A stretch of 64,000 bases of DNA, from NCBI RefSeq assembly GCF_003597395.2, contig NC_133773.1, positions 59,910,249 through 59,974,248 on the forward strand. Reading direction: 5' to 3'. Positions 22,720 through 36,675 of this stretch are shown here, in pieces. The first letter of the stretch is position 1. Each line of letters starts with the position of its first letter. A model generated the notes under the pieces. The model had not been told where the DNA came from and made no database searches. It saw nothing but the letters and a program-made list of their open reading frames with translations. The translations under genes were made by a program, and so were the position numbers. This DNA is from Chelonoidis abingdonii. Lineage: Eukaryota; Chordata; Testudines; Testudinidae.

Positions 22720-23345
22720 GGCCCAGCTCAGGATTGGGAGTCAGCGTATGGTAGGCGCTGTCCGTACACATAGTAAGAGACAGTACTTGCTCAAAGAGTT
22801 TACAGTCTCAAGACAACACAGATGGCATACAAATAAAGAGATCAGGTTGATGATAAGTCTTGAGTGGTTTGAAGGAGAGGGAGGTAGTCTTACATGTCAG
22901 AGTGATTGGGAGAGGTTGTGTGTGTAAGTGGCAGCATGGAAAAAGCACAGACGTTTGTGGGACAAGTGGACATTTAAAGCTGGCAGTGTTGACTGAGTAG
23001 AGGGCAGGGGCGGTTGATGTGATACTAGATCTGTTGAGTAGACAGGAAGGAGCAGAGATGTCAAGAGCCTTGAATGTGAGGACAAGAAGCTTGAACTTGG
23101 TGTGTTGGAAAAGTAGGGAGCAGTGTGTGTTGTGGGGGAGGGGAGATTGACAGTAACATGGTCAGAACAGCAGGCAAAGATTCTAGCAGCTGCATTTTGA
23201 ATGCAATGGGTGATGTGAATGGCAGGGAGGCCACAGAGAAGATATTTGAAAGGCATTTTATAAAATGCAGAGCATAGTGGTCTAGTATTCTGAGGAAGAA
23301 CTCCAGAACTCTAGTCCTGTCCATTACACTAACCATTGCTCTGGC
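22720..23345. repeat. Ancient CR1/L3/MIR-type remnant
   Basis: 'gtaggcgctgtccgtacaca', 'tagtaagagacagtacttgc' and 'tcaaagagtttacagtctca' resemble the repeat at 14820. The remainder is unassigned, and chance ORFs on the minus strand carry no domain I recognise. Confidence 0.45.
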
Positions 23346-23856
23346 CTTGGGCAATAAACACTTTGCAAGGGTGTTATGAAAATGTTAATATTTAAACCTT
23401 CATTTAGAGTGTAGTCTTCTCCAGGCAGGACACTGTCCTGTACGCTTGTCCTTCAGCATGAGCAATACATCATGCTAAAGCACGCTCGGGATGGGAAGCA
23501 GTAGTACTAAAAGCAATAGGAAATGGGTTCTAGATTTTTAGGAGTAGGTGAGGACAAGATCTATCAAGAAACAGAGCAAAATCTCTCTTAAAAATTATTT
23601 AGATTTATTTCCTCTCTCAAATTGAGTCTAATCCCATCAAAACTTTCCAAGAGACAATTAAAGCTCCTCAAGCACAAAGACGAATCACAGCACTGGAAGT
23701 CCAAGCCTTCAAGAATCCTGGAGCAAAACCAATGCAGTGGATAGCTTAAGAATCTCTCTTCTCATCACATTATATCATGTTCAGCCTTTGCTGTTTTACT
23801 CCCTCACGTATTGGAAAAATATCCTTCAATCCCTGTTATGTTTTTGCTAACCCCAG

Positions 23857-23990
23857 GTATGCGAGTATTCAGATGGAACAAAGTCCTTGAAGCTTGGGGA
23901 CTTTGGACTGGCCACAGTGGTTGAAGGACCCTTATATACAGTCTGTGGCACCCCTACATACGTGGCTCCAGAAATCATTGCAGAGACAGG
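23857..23990 (+). CDS. DCLK2: DCLK2 kinase exon: DFG motif and activation loop
   Basis: AG at 23855-23856, donor gtgagg. Reads [19 protein letters not shown], then [20 protein letters not shown], then IIAETG, the last Gly split across the intron. DFG starts at 23899 (Mg-binding Asp), and APE is at 23965-23973. The activation segment with [10 protein letters not shown] is intact, so an active kinase is expected. VVEGPLYTV fits DCLK2 (IVDGPLYTV in DCLK1). Ends in phase 2. Confidence 0.96.
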
Positions 23991-26813
<2,823 letters not shown>

Positions 26814-26910
26814 TGAGAACAATCTTCAGGAAGATCTCTTTGATCAGATCCTCATTGGAAAGCTAGAGTTTCCCTCTCCGTACTGGGATAACATCACTGA
26901 CTCAGCTAAG
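26814..26910 (+). CDS. DCLK2: DCLK2 kinase exon: alphaG region
   Basis: AG at 26812-26813, donor gtactg. One base completes Ser, then 32 codons: [19 protein letters not shown], then [13 protein letters not shown]. This is diagnostic for DCLK2 ([14 protein letters not shown]) against DCLK1 (SGDDQEVLFDQIL). [14 protein letters not shown] precedes subdomain XI. Confidence 0.96.
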
Positions 26911-29900
26911 GTACTGAAATAAGTTAGGAGCCCAGGGCTTCAAGCTGTGAAATTGTTTGACAAGCCAGTGGGAGCATTGTGCCTTCACAGAATCTATACT
27001 ATTATTGACTACATTCCAATCCATAGTACTCTTCAAAGCATGGCAGTGATGAAAATGCAGGTCTCACAACCCTACTTTCTGGGTGAATGAATGTTACAGA
27101 ATGTTGATTACATTCAGTGAGCATTGCATAGTGTTTGGTTTATTTAATGATGAGGGTTATACTAGGTTCAGTGCTTCAGCTGCAGTGTAAGTATCTCTCC
27201 AGATTTCCGCCCTTCATCACCCTTTTGAGAGAGGGCTGCTTGCTACATGTACTGGACACTGTTCATTTCACCTTTGGACTAGAGGCATTAAACTGGCTAG
27301 AGCGCATTCAGATGCAAATAGCTGATTTGCCAGTTAAGTAAAAATGTATTAGTAAGATACCATTTCCCTTTGATTTCATAAATTCAGTCATTTAAAGGCA
27401 ATGTTTGAAATTCTAACCCTAACTCCTGTAGAGGCTCAAATACTATAGTTAGGGGCCCTACCAATTTCACAGTCCATTTCGGTCAATTTCATGGCCATAG
27501 GGTTTTAAAAATTGTAAACTTTATGATTTCAGCTATTTAAATCTGAAATTTCACAGTGTTGTAATTGTAAGGATCCTTAACCAAAAAGATGATTGTGTGT
27601 GGGGGGGGGGGGGTTGTTGAAGGCCGAGCCATTGCCTGCGGCAGTGCAGAAGTAAAGATGGCATGGTGTGGTATTTCCACCCTTACTACTTTGTTGCTGC
27701 TGGTGAGACTCTGCCTTCAGAGCTGGGCACCTGGCTACCAGCCACTGCTCTCTGGCCACCCAGCTCTGAAGGCAGTGCAGAAGTAAGGATGGCAATACCA
27801 TGACACCCCTAAAATAACTTTCTGACCTTCCTGCAACTCCCTTTTTGGTCAGGACCCTCAATTTGAGAAACGCTGACCTGGCCTCATGAAATCTGTATAG
27901 CGTAGGGTAAAAAAAGCACAGAAAAGACCAGATTTCATGGTCCATGATGCATTTGATATGCTCAGCCATGAATTTTATAGGGTCCTAGTTATAGTAGTGT
28001 ACCTGTGAGTGATGTGTGAATGACTGACTGTTCATAGGATTCATCCAGAGTCCAGGGGCACATAGGTGCATTGCAGATGAAAATCACAGTTGTTGTTGAA
28101 AGAAAGAAAGTGGCTTCATTGCTCTCAATCTCCTAATGGTCATTGGCTAGAGTGGCATTGATAGTAGCCTCATAAAAGACCATAGGTTTATCTTAAGGAA
28201 GAATTGGGACTGTCTTGCACTGCTCTGAGAGCCAAAGCAACCGTAAAGTCTAGCTCCAGCCTAGGAGTGCATTCACCGAGCTTACAGTTTTCATAGCCGT
28301 GTCTTCCCCTGTCCTGGCTGTTAGTATATGAAGTGTGGCCAGGGGTTCCCAGTTTTCAGCTGCCAAAATGGTTCCTTCCTCAAATCAATTGGCAGTTGAC
28401 AGCTGCTCTCTCTTGTGCAAAGCACCAAGCAGCCTCAGAGGTGGCTCTCCTGCTCCACACTTGAACTGAGTACAATGTGACTACCCTGAAGCATCCCACC
28501 CCCTATCCCTTGTATTCTTGCTGGGTAATTTGCTGAGCGAGTCATTTTCCAGAACTTGGAGAGTGAACAAAAGCCTCCTAATTGCACATGTATTGTTTCT
28601 CCAGAGAAGCTGCCGTCTACTAGAATAAGTCCCATTGGAATGTTCTTCATTAGGACATAAAGGAAGAGACAACTCTGAGGCTACAGAAACTTTCCAAAAA
28701 AAAATGGGGCAGCTGAGTTTTAATGATGGGAATTATTTGACATTAATTAGTTTCTTCGCAAGTGTTGTTTTGTGTTTGGAACGTGCATCTGCACCAGTAA
28801 GTTAGTTGCCAGTTGCAAAGGAGGAACTTGAATTAATAAATTCAATGGAAGTTGGAGATGGAAAGTTACACCTAGGGTTCATAACTTCCTTCACTGGCCG
28901 CCTTTTGTGTGACTAGGCTCTTAAAATTTACCATGGCTACAGACCCACTTGTGACAGTACTAAACAGAAGTGCCATAGAAATATGCAGTGAACCTAAGGC
29001 CATCTATTGTATAGCCTCCGAACATTTCAAAGGCCTTGATTCAACAAAGCAGTTAAGCATATACTTACAGTTAAATGTATGGTGAAATCTCAGTGACTTC
29101 CAGGAAACGTAAGCACGTCAGCCCTCTAGACAATACCCCCTTTTTTCCTGGCCTCTGTCTGGGGATTCCCTTTTCAGGGCGGGAGGGTCCTTAGAAGACC
29201 GGTCAGGCTGGCTAATGACCCCTTTGTGCTTCTGGGGCAATACAAAGTAGCCATACCAAGGCAAAGAATCTAGCCCATAGTATAGATAATTAAAATTAAC
29301 TTAACTAACACTGGGTGCTGTCAGTCATTCCTTTTTACTAGAATTCTTAAGTGCTCTGTGCTGATGGGCAGCTTTCATTTTCTAGCTGTAAAGGAATGGT
29401 ATCATCATCAGAAATGTTTACAGATGGTTCTAGTGATAGCACTTACAATAAAAAAATTATCTTTGTGTACTAGTTTACTCTCTATACAGTTAAATCATCC
29501 CTGCTAGTAATAGCTTTAAAATTCCAGGCTCATAAAAGCCTGGAAAAGTTGGTGCTCTTGGCAGGTGCTTTCTGCTCTGCCATCCTCCTCATCCCTACTG
29601 AGCCTCCTTCAGCAGCTTTATCCTCTCTCTGTAAATTACTCAAACACTATGTGCCCTGTCACTTGATGGTTACAAAACATTATGGGACTTTCTTTTTGCG
29701 TGAGGGTATCTGCACATGTGCTGTACTCAGAGCGTTTAGGGAGGATGCAATTCTATTCTGTCTGTATACATTTTATATTACAGCTGCAATTTAGAGTGTG
29801 AGGGTGAAATCCTGTCCTCATGGGAGTCAAACAGGAGTTTTGCCATTGACTTCAGCAGAGCCAGGATTTCACCCAGATAGTGGAAAAAACACACCACTTT

Positions 29901-29984
29901 GAATGCTGGGAAGAATTCAATGCAAAAGCTGCTTCAGGTTTTAATATTCATATTCTCTCTCTTCTCACTCTTTTTTGTTTTCAG
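26911..29984 (+). other. DCLK2: DCLK2 intron (3.1 kb)
   Basis: GT at 26911, AG at 29983-29984. Holds a hAT-like element at 27450-27987, which contains a run of 13 G at 27601-27613. The stretch 29801-29880 carries 'gccattgacttcagcag' between inverted 'gaaatcctg'/'caggatttc' motifs, a small old fold-back remnant. 28000-29790 shows nothing identifiable. Confidence 0.85.
27450..27987. mobile_element. hAT-like non-autonomous element with degenerate 8-bp duplication
   Basis: Left end TAGGGGCCCTACCAATTTC and right end (reverse complement) TAGGACCCTATAAAATTC are inverted repeats. Flanking 8-mers are actatagt (27442-27449) and gttatagt (27988-27995), identical at 6 of 8 positions. The interior repeats 'cttcagagctgggcacctgg' and its inverted form 'cacccagctctgaaggca', so the element is partly self-complementary. 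Confidence 0.65.
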
Positions 29985-30065
29985 GAGTTAATTAGTCTGA
30001 TGCTACAGGTAAACGTAGAAGCTCGATATACAGCAGCACAGATCCTAGGCCATCCCTGGGTGTCC
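29985..30065 (+). CDS. DCLK2: DCLK2 kinase exon: end of the kinase domain
   Basis: AG at 29983-29984, donor gtgagt. Twenty-seven codons in phase 0: ELISLMLQVNVEARYTAAQ, then ILGHPWVS. The Arg in EARYTA is the conserved subdomain XI Arg (pairing with the APE Glu). HPWV marks the C-terminal boundary of CaMK-type kinase domains. LISxMLQVNVEAR fits DCLK2; DCLK1 has MMLLVDVDQR. Confidence 0.95.
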
Positions 30066-30974
30066 GTGAGTAAATTCTGCATTGTACTTGTCCCTAATTA
30101 GATATTTAATATTAAGCTCTAACTGTAATAGTGCTGTCAGAAGTAGTGACAGAACTCAGCTTGCCCAATTCTGTTTATCAAGCAACTTCGATGTCCCCCA
30201 TCAACAAAGAATGAATTGCCTATAAATGACACTGCAGAAGGCAGTTACACGCTGAAGTCTACCCTAACAGAGGTTATTGTGGGCTGTCTTTGAAGCAAAT
30301 GAAACTGAATTTACAAAAAAGCTCGCAAGAATAAGGGATGGAGAGCATTCAACTGGACAGCTTCTTTTGCTAACATCATTCTTCAGTGAACATGAGAATG
30401 TTTTAGAGACACAGCTAGTATAGATAGCCCGTATGTTGGCGGTTTACCCAATAGCATAGGATTTTATTCTATATTGCTACATAAGGAGGTGGGCAGCAAC
30501 CTTATATTCTGTTAGGAAAAACCCTCACCCTGCTCCACCTGAAAATAGGTTGGAAGGCATTGGGTAGCTGCTCTGATCCCCCTCTGTAGCACCAAAAAGG
30601 CCCTCCATCCTAGACAGGCATGCTTGTGGCAGAGGGGTCTTATGGGCCAAATTTCAAAAACAGGCACTTGAGTTATCCATAACCTGGTGTTCACAAAATA
30701 CATACATGGCAGCACCAACACCTGCTTTGGTGTATAATATGTAGTCAATGACATACTTTCCATGCCCAGTTAATCTGTGTGTAAAACAGAAAGGCACAAT
30801 GTGGGGTCCCATTTTCAAAAATGTAACTTAACACTGTTTTTGTGTCCATAAGGAGAGATTTCTCTGGCACCCATCTTTTGTGATCCTAATGTAGGAGATT
30901 AGTAATAAATAATAAACTGATCTCACCTACCAACAGTAATAATCAAACGTTTATTTTCAAATTCATTTCACAGT

Positions 30975-31665
30975 TAAAGAATGAGGAGTACTTGTGGCAC
31001 CTTAGAGACTAACAAATTTATAAGCTTTCGTGGGCTAAAACCCACTTCATCAGATGCATACAGTACAAAGATGTGTATATACACAGAACATGAAAAAATG
31101 GGTGTTGCCATACCAACTCTAACAAGACTAATCAATTAAGGTGGGCCATCCTGATTATCACTACAAAAGTTTTTTTCTCCTGCTGATAATAGCCCATTTC
31201 AAATAGTTGACAAGAAGGTGTGAGTAACAGTAGGGGGAAAATTAGCATGGGGAAATAGTTTTTACTTTGTGTAATGACCCTCCCAGTCCTTATTCAGCCT
31301 AATTTGTTGGTGTCCGGTTTGCAAATTAATTCCAGTTTTGCAGTTTCTCTAGTTGGAGTCTGTTGTTGAAGAATTGTGACTTTTAGGTCTGTAACTGAGT
31401 GATCAGGGAGGTTGAAGTGTTCTCCGATGGGTTTTTGAATGTTATAATTATTGGCATCTGATTTGCGTAGACACTGTCTGGTTTGGCCAATGTACATGGC
31501 AGAAGGACATTGCTGGGTCATTACACAAAGTAAAAACTATTTCCCCATGCTAATTTCCCCCTACAGAAGCTTATGCCCAAATACATTTGTTAATCTCTAA
31601 GGTGCCACAAGTACTCCTGTTCTTTTTGCTGATATAGACTAACACAGCTGCTACTCTGAAACATT
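30975..31665 (-). mobile_element. Penelope-like retroelement fragment flanked by inverted ends
   Basis: The left end 'gaggagtacttgtggcacct' (30982) is mirrored by the right end 'aggtgccacaagtactcct' (31600-31618). An inner inverted pair lies at 31233-31280 and 31515-31561, with 47 bases matching apart from one extra A. Between them the minus strand encodes a GIY-YIG endonuclease remnant. PLEs encode a reverse transcriptase plus GIY-YIG nuclease and often show inverted or tandem terminal structures; here the RT is absent. Confidence 0.8.
31294..31521 (-). pseudogene. GIY-YIG endonuclease remnant of a Penelope-like element
   Basis: Minus-strand reading CPSAMYIGQTRQCLRKS, then PIGEHFNLPDHSVTDLKVTI and TAKLELICKPDTNK. 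MYIGQT is the YIG half of GIY-YIG, and the following Arg in LRKS is in a suitable place for the catalytic Arg. EHFNLPDHSVTDLKV is the typical PLE nuclease tail. The segment between the two halves is shortened and the C-terminus degraded, so the enzyme is not functional. Confidence 0.8.
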
Positions 31666-32310
31666 TCAGTGTCGTTCTGTGAATTTTCAGGCTGGAGCAC
31701 TAAGCAAAATTGGTGCAATTTACCTTGAAAGAGAAGAACTCCAATTAAATCCTGGTTTTCTGAGAATATAAAAGAAAAAAAAGTGTGTTGCTGATGAATA
31801 ACTGCCCCCATTTGTTTACCCACTTAACGAATATTGTATGGATATAAATGTATAGAAAAAGATCATCATTAGGCTTTATTTAAATACTCTTGGGTCATCA
31901 GCATTTTAATGGCTGTTACTTTTCCTTTGCAATGTTGCTATTGTGTAAAAACATACATTTAATACCAGGAGTTGTTAGCAGGTGTCTTGTCATGGCACAC
32001 TCATACTATGGTATCCTCCTTTTAACCTGAAAAACAAAATGCCACATTTTAAGCCAAAGTTTCTCCTTCCATATGCAGCTCACTTGAGCTCAGTGTAAAC
32101 TGTTTCTCAGCAGCAGAGGCCTTTAAAAAGAAAAAAGGTTGAATCTCTCTCTATGCAGCCTGGCAATTAAATTCTGTATCCTCCTTAGCATAAGCAGGGA
32201 TCTCAGGATGAAGGAAAATTTCTTCTGTAATTTTTCTATTTCCAAACCCTTTCTTTTTTTTTTTTAACCCTAAACCTGAGGAGTTGTGTGTGTATATCTT
32301 GTTTACACAG

Positions 32311-32427
32311 GATGATGCCTTGCAGGAGAATAATATGCAAGCTGAAGTAACAGGTAAACTGAAGCAGCACTTTAACAACATGCTACCCAAGCAGAACAAT
32401 ACAACTGCTGGGGTCTCTGTCATCATG
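32311..32427 (+). CDS. DCLK2: DCLK2 exon: post-kinase regulatory segment
   Basis: AG at 32309-32310, donor gtaagc. Thirty-nine codons in phase 0: DDALQENNMQAEVTGKLKQ, then HFNNMLPKQNNTTAGVSVIM. The helix around EVTGKLKQHF corresponds to the DCLK C-terminal autoinhibitory region that packs onto the kinase lobe (family knowledge from DCLK1). QENNMQAEVTGKLKQHFNN is DCLK2-like. Confidence 0.94.
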
Positions 32428-35400
32428 GTAAGCAAATGCAGCATTTGTATATGTAGATATGACTTCGTATATTTGTCTAACATGTATAAAAAACCCTATC
32501 AGACAACAGTGAGCTGTGTGGGTGAGCTCAGCCCAGCTCCATTTCCTAGGAAATACAGGCACACATCACTGACTAGTCATCACTGCAGTGCTCCAACAAC
32601 TATGCAGACTGAATTATGAGTTACAAGTTCTCTCCCCTGCAAGTGGTTGTCCTTTTTTTTTTTCCCCCCCCCCAGTCCAGGGATGAATACTATGCACAAA
32701 ATGTGTCTTCAGATACCTTAAAGACGTTATATTGGACAGCTATATATTTGCTATACTGAATATGCCACTCTGGCAACATAGCACTTACAGTTGACTCAGT
32801 TAGTAGCCAGAGGAGATGATTTTTTCCATTGTATCAATTATATATGATGACCTAGTAAGTGTAGTGTCACTGTCCCACTTTTAAATAATTATTCCACATG
32901 CAGACAACTACCAATATTAATTAATCTGCCCACTTACATTGTTCATTACATATATATGAATTGGTGACGAGTTTAAAAGTAGGGATTGTAGTAACATCAA
33001 AAGAGTGAAGACCATATTGATTTCAGGTTGATGCTGTTATCTACATTTTGTTTGACAGTTTGACTTGACAGTTTGAGAGAGACTTCAGAGCTTCATTCTT
33101 TATACAGTTGAGACTGGATAAGCCTGAAGCTGAAAGCTGGTACAAAATTCAATAAGAGCAATTTTAATTCTAACTCTCAGCCCCTCTCCAACTTGCATGC
33201 CACTTAAGCTTGTCTCAGATCTCTGACACAGTACAGCATCTCGCTTCTTCTTGGTGTGGATTTTTTCTGTTACCTATGTAGCCAATGAAAACTTATTTTT
33301 GCTTATCTCCCTTTAACAAGTAGTAAGGAAAATTCATATCTGCCTAGCTCTGTAACTGAATATGCAGGGAAGACTAGGGATAATGTTTGAGTCTTCTATT
33401 AAGATCCATATAAGAATTTACTCACAAACCTTTTTCCTGCCTCATCTTTGCACTGTTTTATCTACAGTTCAGAGTTTGTGTTATCAAGTCCCTTAAAAGT
33501 AATGTAGCATCACAAAGCCATATCACTTTCTCTTTTATGTGTGAGGAAACTGTTCAGTGAAAACCCTCTCTAGCATGATGTAGCCACTTAGTTCTAATAC
33601 AGGTTCTTTGAAAACCTTAGAGAAGTTCAGTCACATTTAATGCAGATACAATGAGGAGTCCTTATGGCACCTTAGAGATTAACAAATTTAATATAGATGA
33701 CACCATGTGGTAGACAAGTGAAACTGCACAAGAAATCTGGTTCCTGCTGCCTTCAACAGGGAAAGCACTATTTCTGCTGCTAAGAATGTGTTGCTGTAAA
33801 ATCCTTTTATTTACAGACTTTTTAAAAGAATGTTTTATTTTTAAATCTAAATTTGTTTCAATGATGATAGTTCTGCTTAAAAGTAAGTGTAGTTTCTATC
33901 CCTTGCTTCCTTCCTTTTTCCTCCTTTCCCAATGCTTGCATTGCTTTCCTCTGAGTAGGTCCAAGGCAATGGTATGTACTAACTGCAATGTTTTGTCCTG
34001 CTGCACAAACTACATGTTCTGAGTTTGACAAAGAGAAAAGGAGAAATAACAGCTATCCTGAAATGGGGAGAATTTTAGAACTGCATAAAAGTGAGAGAGC
34101 ATCTTCCAATGATGTTCCAGATAAATATTTGCCATTTTACTTGGTGACTTTGTATCACTGAAAATTTTCTGCAAATCTAGGCAGAGTGGTTATTTTTCAC
34201 CTTGCAAAACATCAGCTTTTGTGAAAGGGAAGGTTGAAGGCAAGATGACCCATACTGCTGCCAAGTAAATGGTTATCTTTGAAAAATGTGTGTGCCTTCA
34301 AGCTTGTCTACACATTAAAGCTAGTTCAGAATAAGGTAAGTAAGTGTGACTTTAACTATTCCTGATTTATTCTGGACTAACTTTCACAAGAGGGCTTGTG
34401 AAATGAGCAGTGTTATCAAAACAACTCCCCAAGCCCCCCAATTATAGCTTTGGGACTATATAGCAGAATGTAGGGCAGGACTGAAGTGGGCAAGCATGAG
34501 AGTCAGCACCTAGTAAGCTTGATCCTGTCAGGCACCACTGATGCTTATGGCCTCTGTGCTGCTCATAACCAGTCATTGGAGTGATCAGCAGTATAGAATA
34601 ATCTTCCTCACGAAAATCAGCATTAAACCTGCTGAGCTGGGCCCCAGCCAGTTGCAAATAGGTAACCAAATACTAAGTCAGTATTGAAGCCTAACTGAGA
34701 TGATCTTTTCTCCAAGGACCTGCTTAGGGACAGGCCCTCCAGTTAACTTGAAGGTACTTCTGTAAATTCAACTTAGTTTGATTTATCTTGCAGAGGTGTC
34801 AGGTACTTTACTTAAAAAAATCTCAGGGCAGATACTCTACAGTTCCCCTAGTGCATCTTAATCCCCCATGCTTCCACTGCTACATTGTTAATTATCCAAC
34901 AACTATTTCCAGTAAAATGCACCTTCATGCAAATTTAACACCCATAACAAAGAATGAGAGGAAGAGTGTTCTAGCTTAAATGAGGAAACAAATTCCTGAG
35001 ACCTCCATTGCAAGCTCCTGCGGCTACCTGGGATTTGTCATAGGCTTAAGAAATATGTTTGCTCCTTATTAAAATATTGGCAGCATAGTCACACTCTGAA
35101 TTTTGGTGAAAATGAATCCTTAGAACTTGCTCCCTATATGGTGGTGTAACTATGCCTGTCTGCTTGTCCACCTCAGACTTAAAAAAAAAGTTAAAACTTT
35201 GTATTACAAGTACTTCATCAGACTTGGTTCTATTAATGACCTGCTGTGGCATGTATACGAGATAAGTTATCCCTCTAATCACCAAAACACCCTCCAATTC
35301 ATTAAGATTTCTGATGTTATTTCTCCTTTTTCTGAGTCTAATGCATGCCCCAAATGTGTGTGTTGTGCAGTGTTTTAATGGGGCAGGTAGTATGGGTCAC

Positions 35401-35437
35401 TGATGTAACTGTTTTTGTCTTTTACCTTCCTTTTTAG
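32428..35437 (+). other. DCLK2: DCLK2 intron (3.0 kb), last in the gene
   Basis: GT at 32428, acceptor AG at 35436-35437. A small PLE end lies at 33648-33690 ('cttatggcaccttagagatt') and a MITE-like fragment at 34300-34410 ('cttgtctacacattaaagct'). Otherwise nothing recognised. Confidence 0.85.
34300..34410. mobile_element. Truncated MITE-like fragment
   Basis: Begins 'caagcttgtctacacatta', like the left ends of the MITEs at 15103 and 47761. The right terminus is missing or beyond recognition. Confidence 0.45.
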
Positions 35438-35656
35438 AACACAGCTCTAGATAAGGAAAGTCAGATTTTCTGCAACAAGCACTCTCAGGACTCTAGTAGA
35501 GCGGGTATGCAGAAAACATCTGTGATTGCTGCAGCTCAAGATCCTCATGTGGCTGGGTCCAAGAACCTCTCCCCTGCTGCTTCTGAGCCAATCAAATCCC
35601 CCACACAGCCTAACTCAGCATGTTATGAGAATGCTGGGGAACAGCTCACTCTGTAG
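35438..35656 (+). CDS. DCLK2: DCLK2 last coding exon and stop
   Basis: AG at 35436-35437. Reads NTALDKESQIFCNKHSQD, then a Ser/Pro-rich tail ending NAGEQLTL and TAG at 35654-35656 (72 codons plus stop). TALDKE-QIFC-KH-QD is conserved with DCLK2. The rest of the tail differs from the Pro-rich human C-terminus I remember. The frame continues cleanly from the previous exon, which supports this as the real end, although an alternative last exon cannot be excluded. Confidence 0.9.
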   Translation, partial: NTALDKESQIFCNKHSQDSSRAGMQKTSVIAAAQDPHVAGSKNLSPAASEPIKSPTQPNSACYENAGEQLTL

Positions 35657-36675
35657 AAGTAACTTAAACCAAAGCCCACTTCTAGGCCAGTAGACTCCTT
35701 CAACTTAATGAACATCCATCACGTGTGGTTTGCTCTCACTCTCTTGTGGCAAGCCCCAGGTAGACTGTCAATAGGTAGGTGGATGAAGGTTTGCTGTAGC
35801 TTTGAGTGCTCTTCCAGCCTTTGGCTTCTGAACATTAAGAGGGGGGAAGAAATTCTGTATCTTTAGATTCGTTTTTATCATTGGAGTTAGTTTAATGAAA
35901 TGCATCTCTCACACCCTAGGAATCTGACTAGCTTATGTTCTTGTTTAACTACAAGTTAGATTAATATGGATGTTACAAGGCCTCACGTATGCACAAGCAG
36001 AACTTGTTCCCAGAAAAGGCATATGCCCACAAAAAGCTGTATTTTCTCTCCTGTCGTAGTGGCTACAGTGAGTTGAGCTGAAGAGGCATGTTTCCATGAA
36101 AAACTTGAGTGGATTAACTGTACAATATTGAAGGACAAGTTTCTCAGAGAAGGGGTCGTTTTTCTTCAATACCAGACTTGAAGTTCTTATTATATCCAAA
36201 GTCACTTCAAGATAATGTTTAGATAATAACATGAACTCTGGGCATTTATTGGTCTGAAGACTGCAGTCAAGATAGCTTTTTCATTCTAGCTATTGTGTAT
36301 CCTCGCCTAACAATAAAACTTCTTTGAATGGAAAGCTTGCTGCATGTTACATAAGTTAGGATGGAGCAGATCCTCGTTCTAGGGCAAGCTGACTAATAGA
36401 AGAACTACCACTACCCCCTATAAATAGCTACCAATATTTTATTACAATCTCCCTCTTCACTAGTGCAAGAACAGGGGGAGACACTGATCTGCAGTCAAGG
36501 ATGGAAGGTGTTTTATCTTTATCATTCTGCTGGGTTCAATAGTGTATATACTCTGCTTATTCATTTCCTCTGCTTGTTGATGAGAAAAATTGGTCCTAGT
36601 TCATTTTCTTTGTTAGCTTTTACTAGCATTGTAACAGACCTGGCAATAATAAACTTTCTTCATGAAAAGAATAAT
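35657..36675 (+). other. DCLK2: DCLK2 3' UTR (inferred) with candidate poly(A) signals
   Basis: Follows the stop codon without a repeat insertion. Canonical AATAAA lies at 36312-36317 and 36648-36653; either could end the transcript. A further AATAAA occurs at 39898-39903. No transcript data, so the end is inferred. Confidence 0.55.

Larger units (their letters stand above)
15613..23856 (+). other. DCLK2: DCLK2 intron (8.2 kb)
   Basis: Donor at 15613, acceptor AG at 23855-23856. Insertions: MITE (16516-16736), unidentified repeat (17750-18120), CR1 (18150-18350), CR1 (19920-20125), hAT-like composite (21441-22490) and an ancient remnant (22720-23345). A TG microsatellite lies at 21123-21147. 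Stretches at 16740-17750, 18800-19900 and 20130-21120 show nothing I can name. Confidence 0.85.
30066..32310 (+). other. DCLK2: DCLK2 intron (2.2 kb) with a PLE fold-back
   Basis: GT at 30066, acceptor AG at 32309-32310 ('tttacacag'). A Penelope-like fold-back occupies 30975-31665. No other element is named. Confidence 0.85.

Noticed and set aside
22897..23256. 119-codon ORF on -
   Set aside because: Antisense to an old repeat remnant; Ser/Pro/His-rich chance translation.
27577..27969. 130-codon ORF on -
   Set aside because: Lies entirely inside the hAT-like element at 27450-27987.
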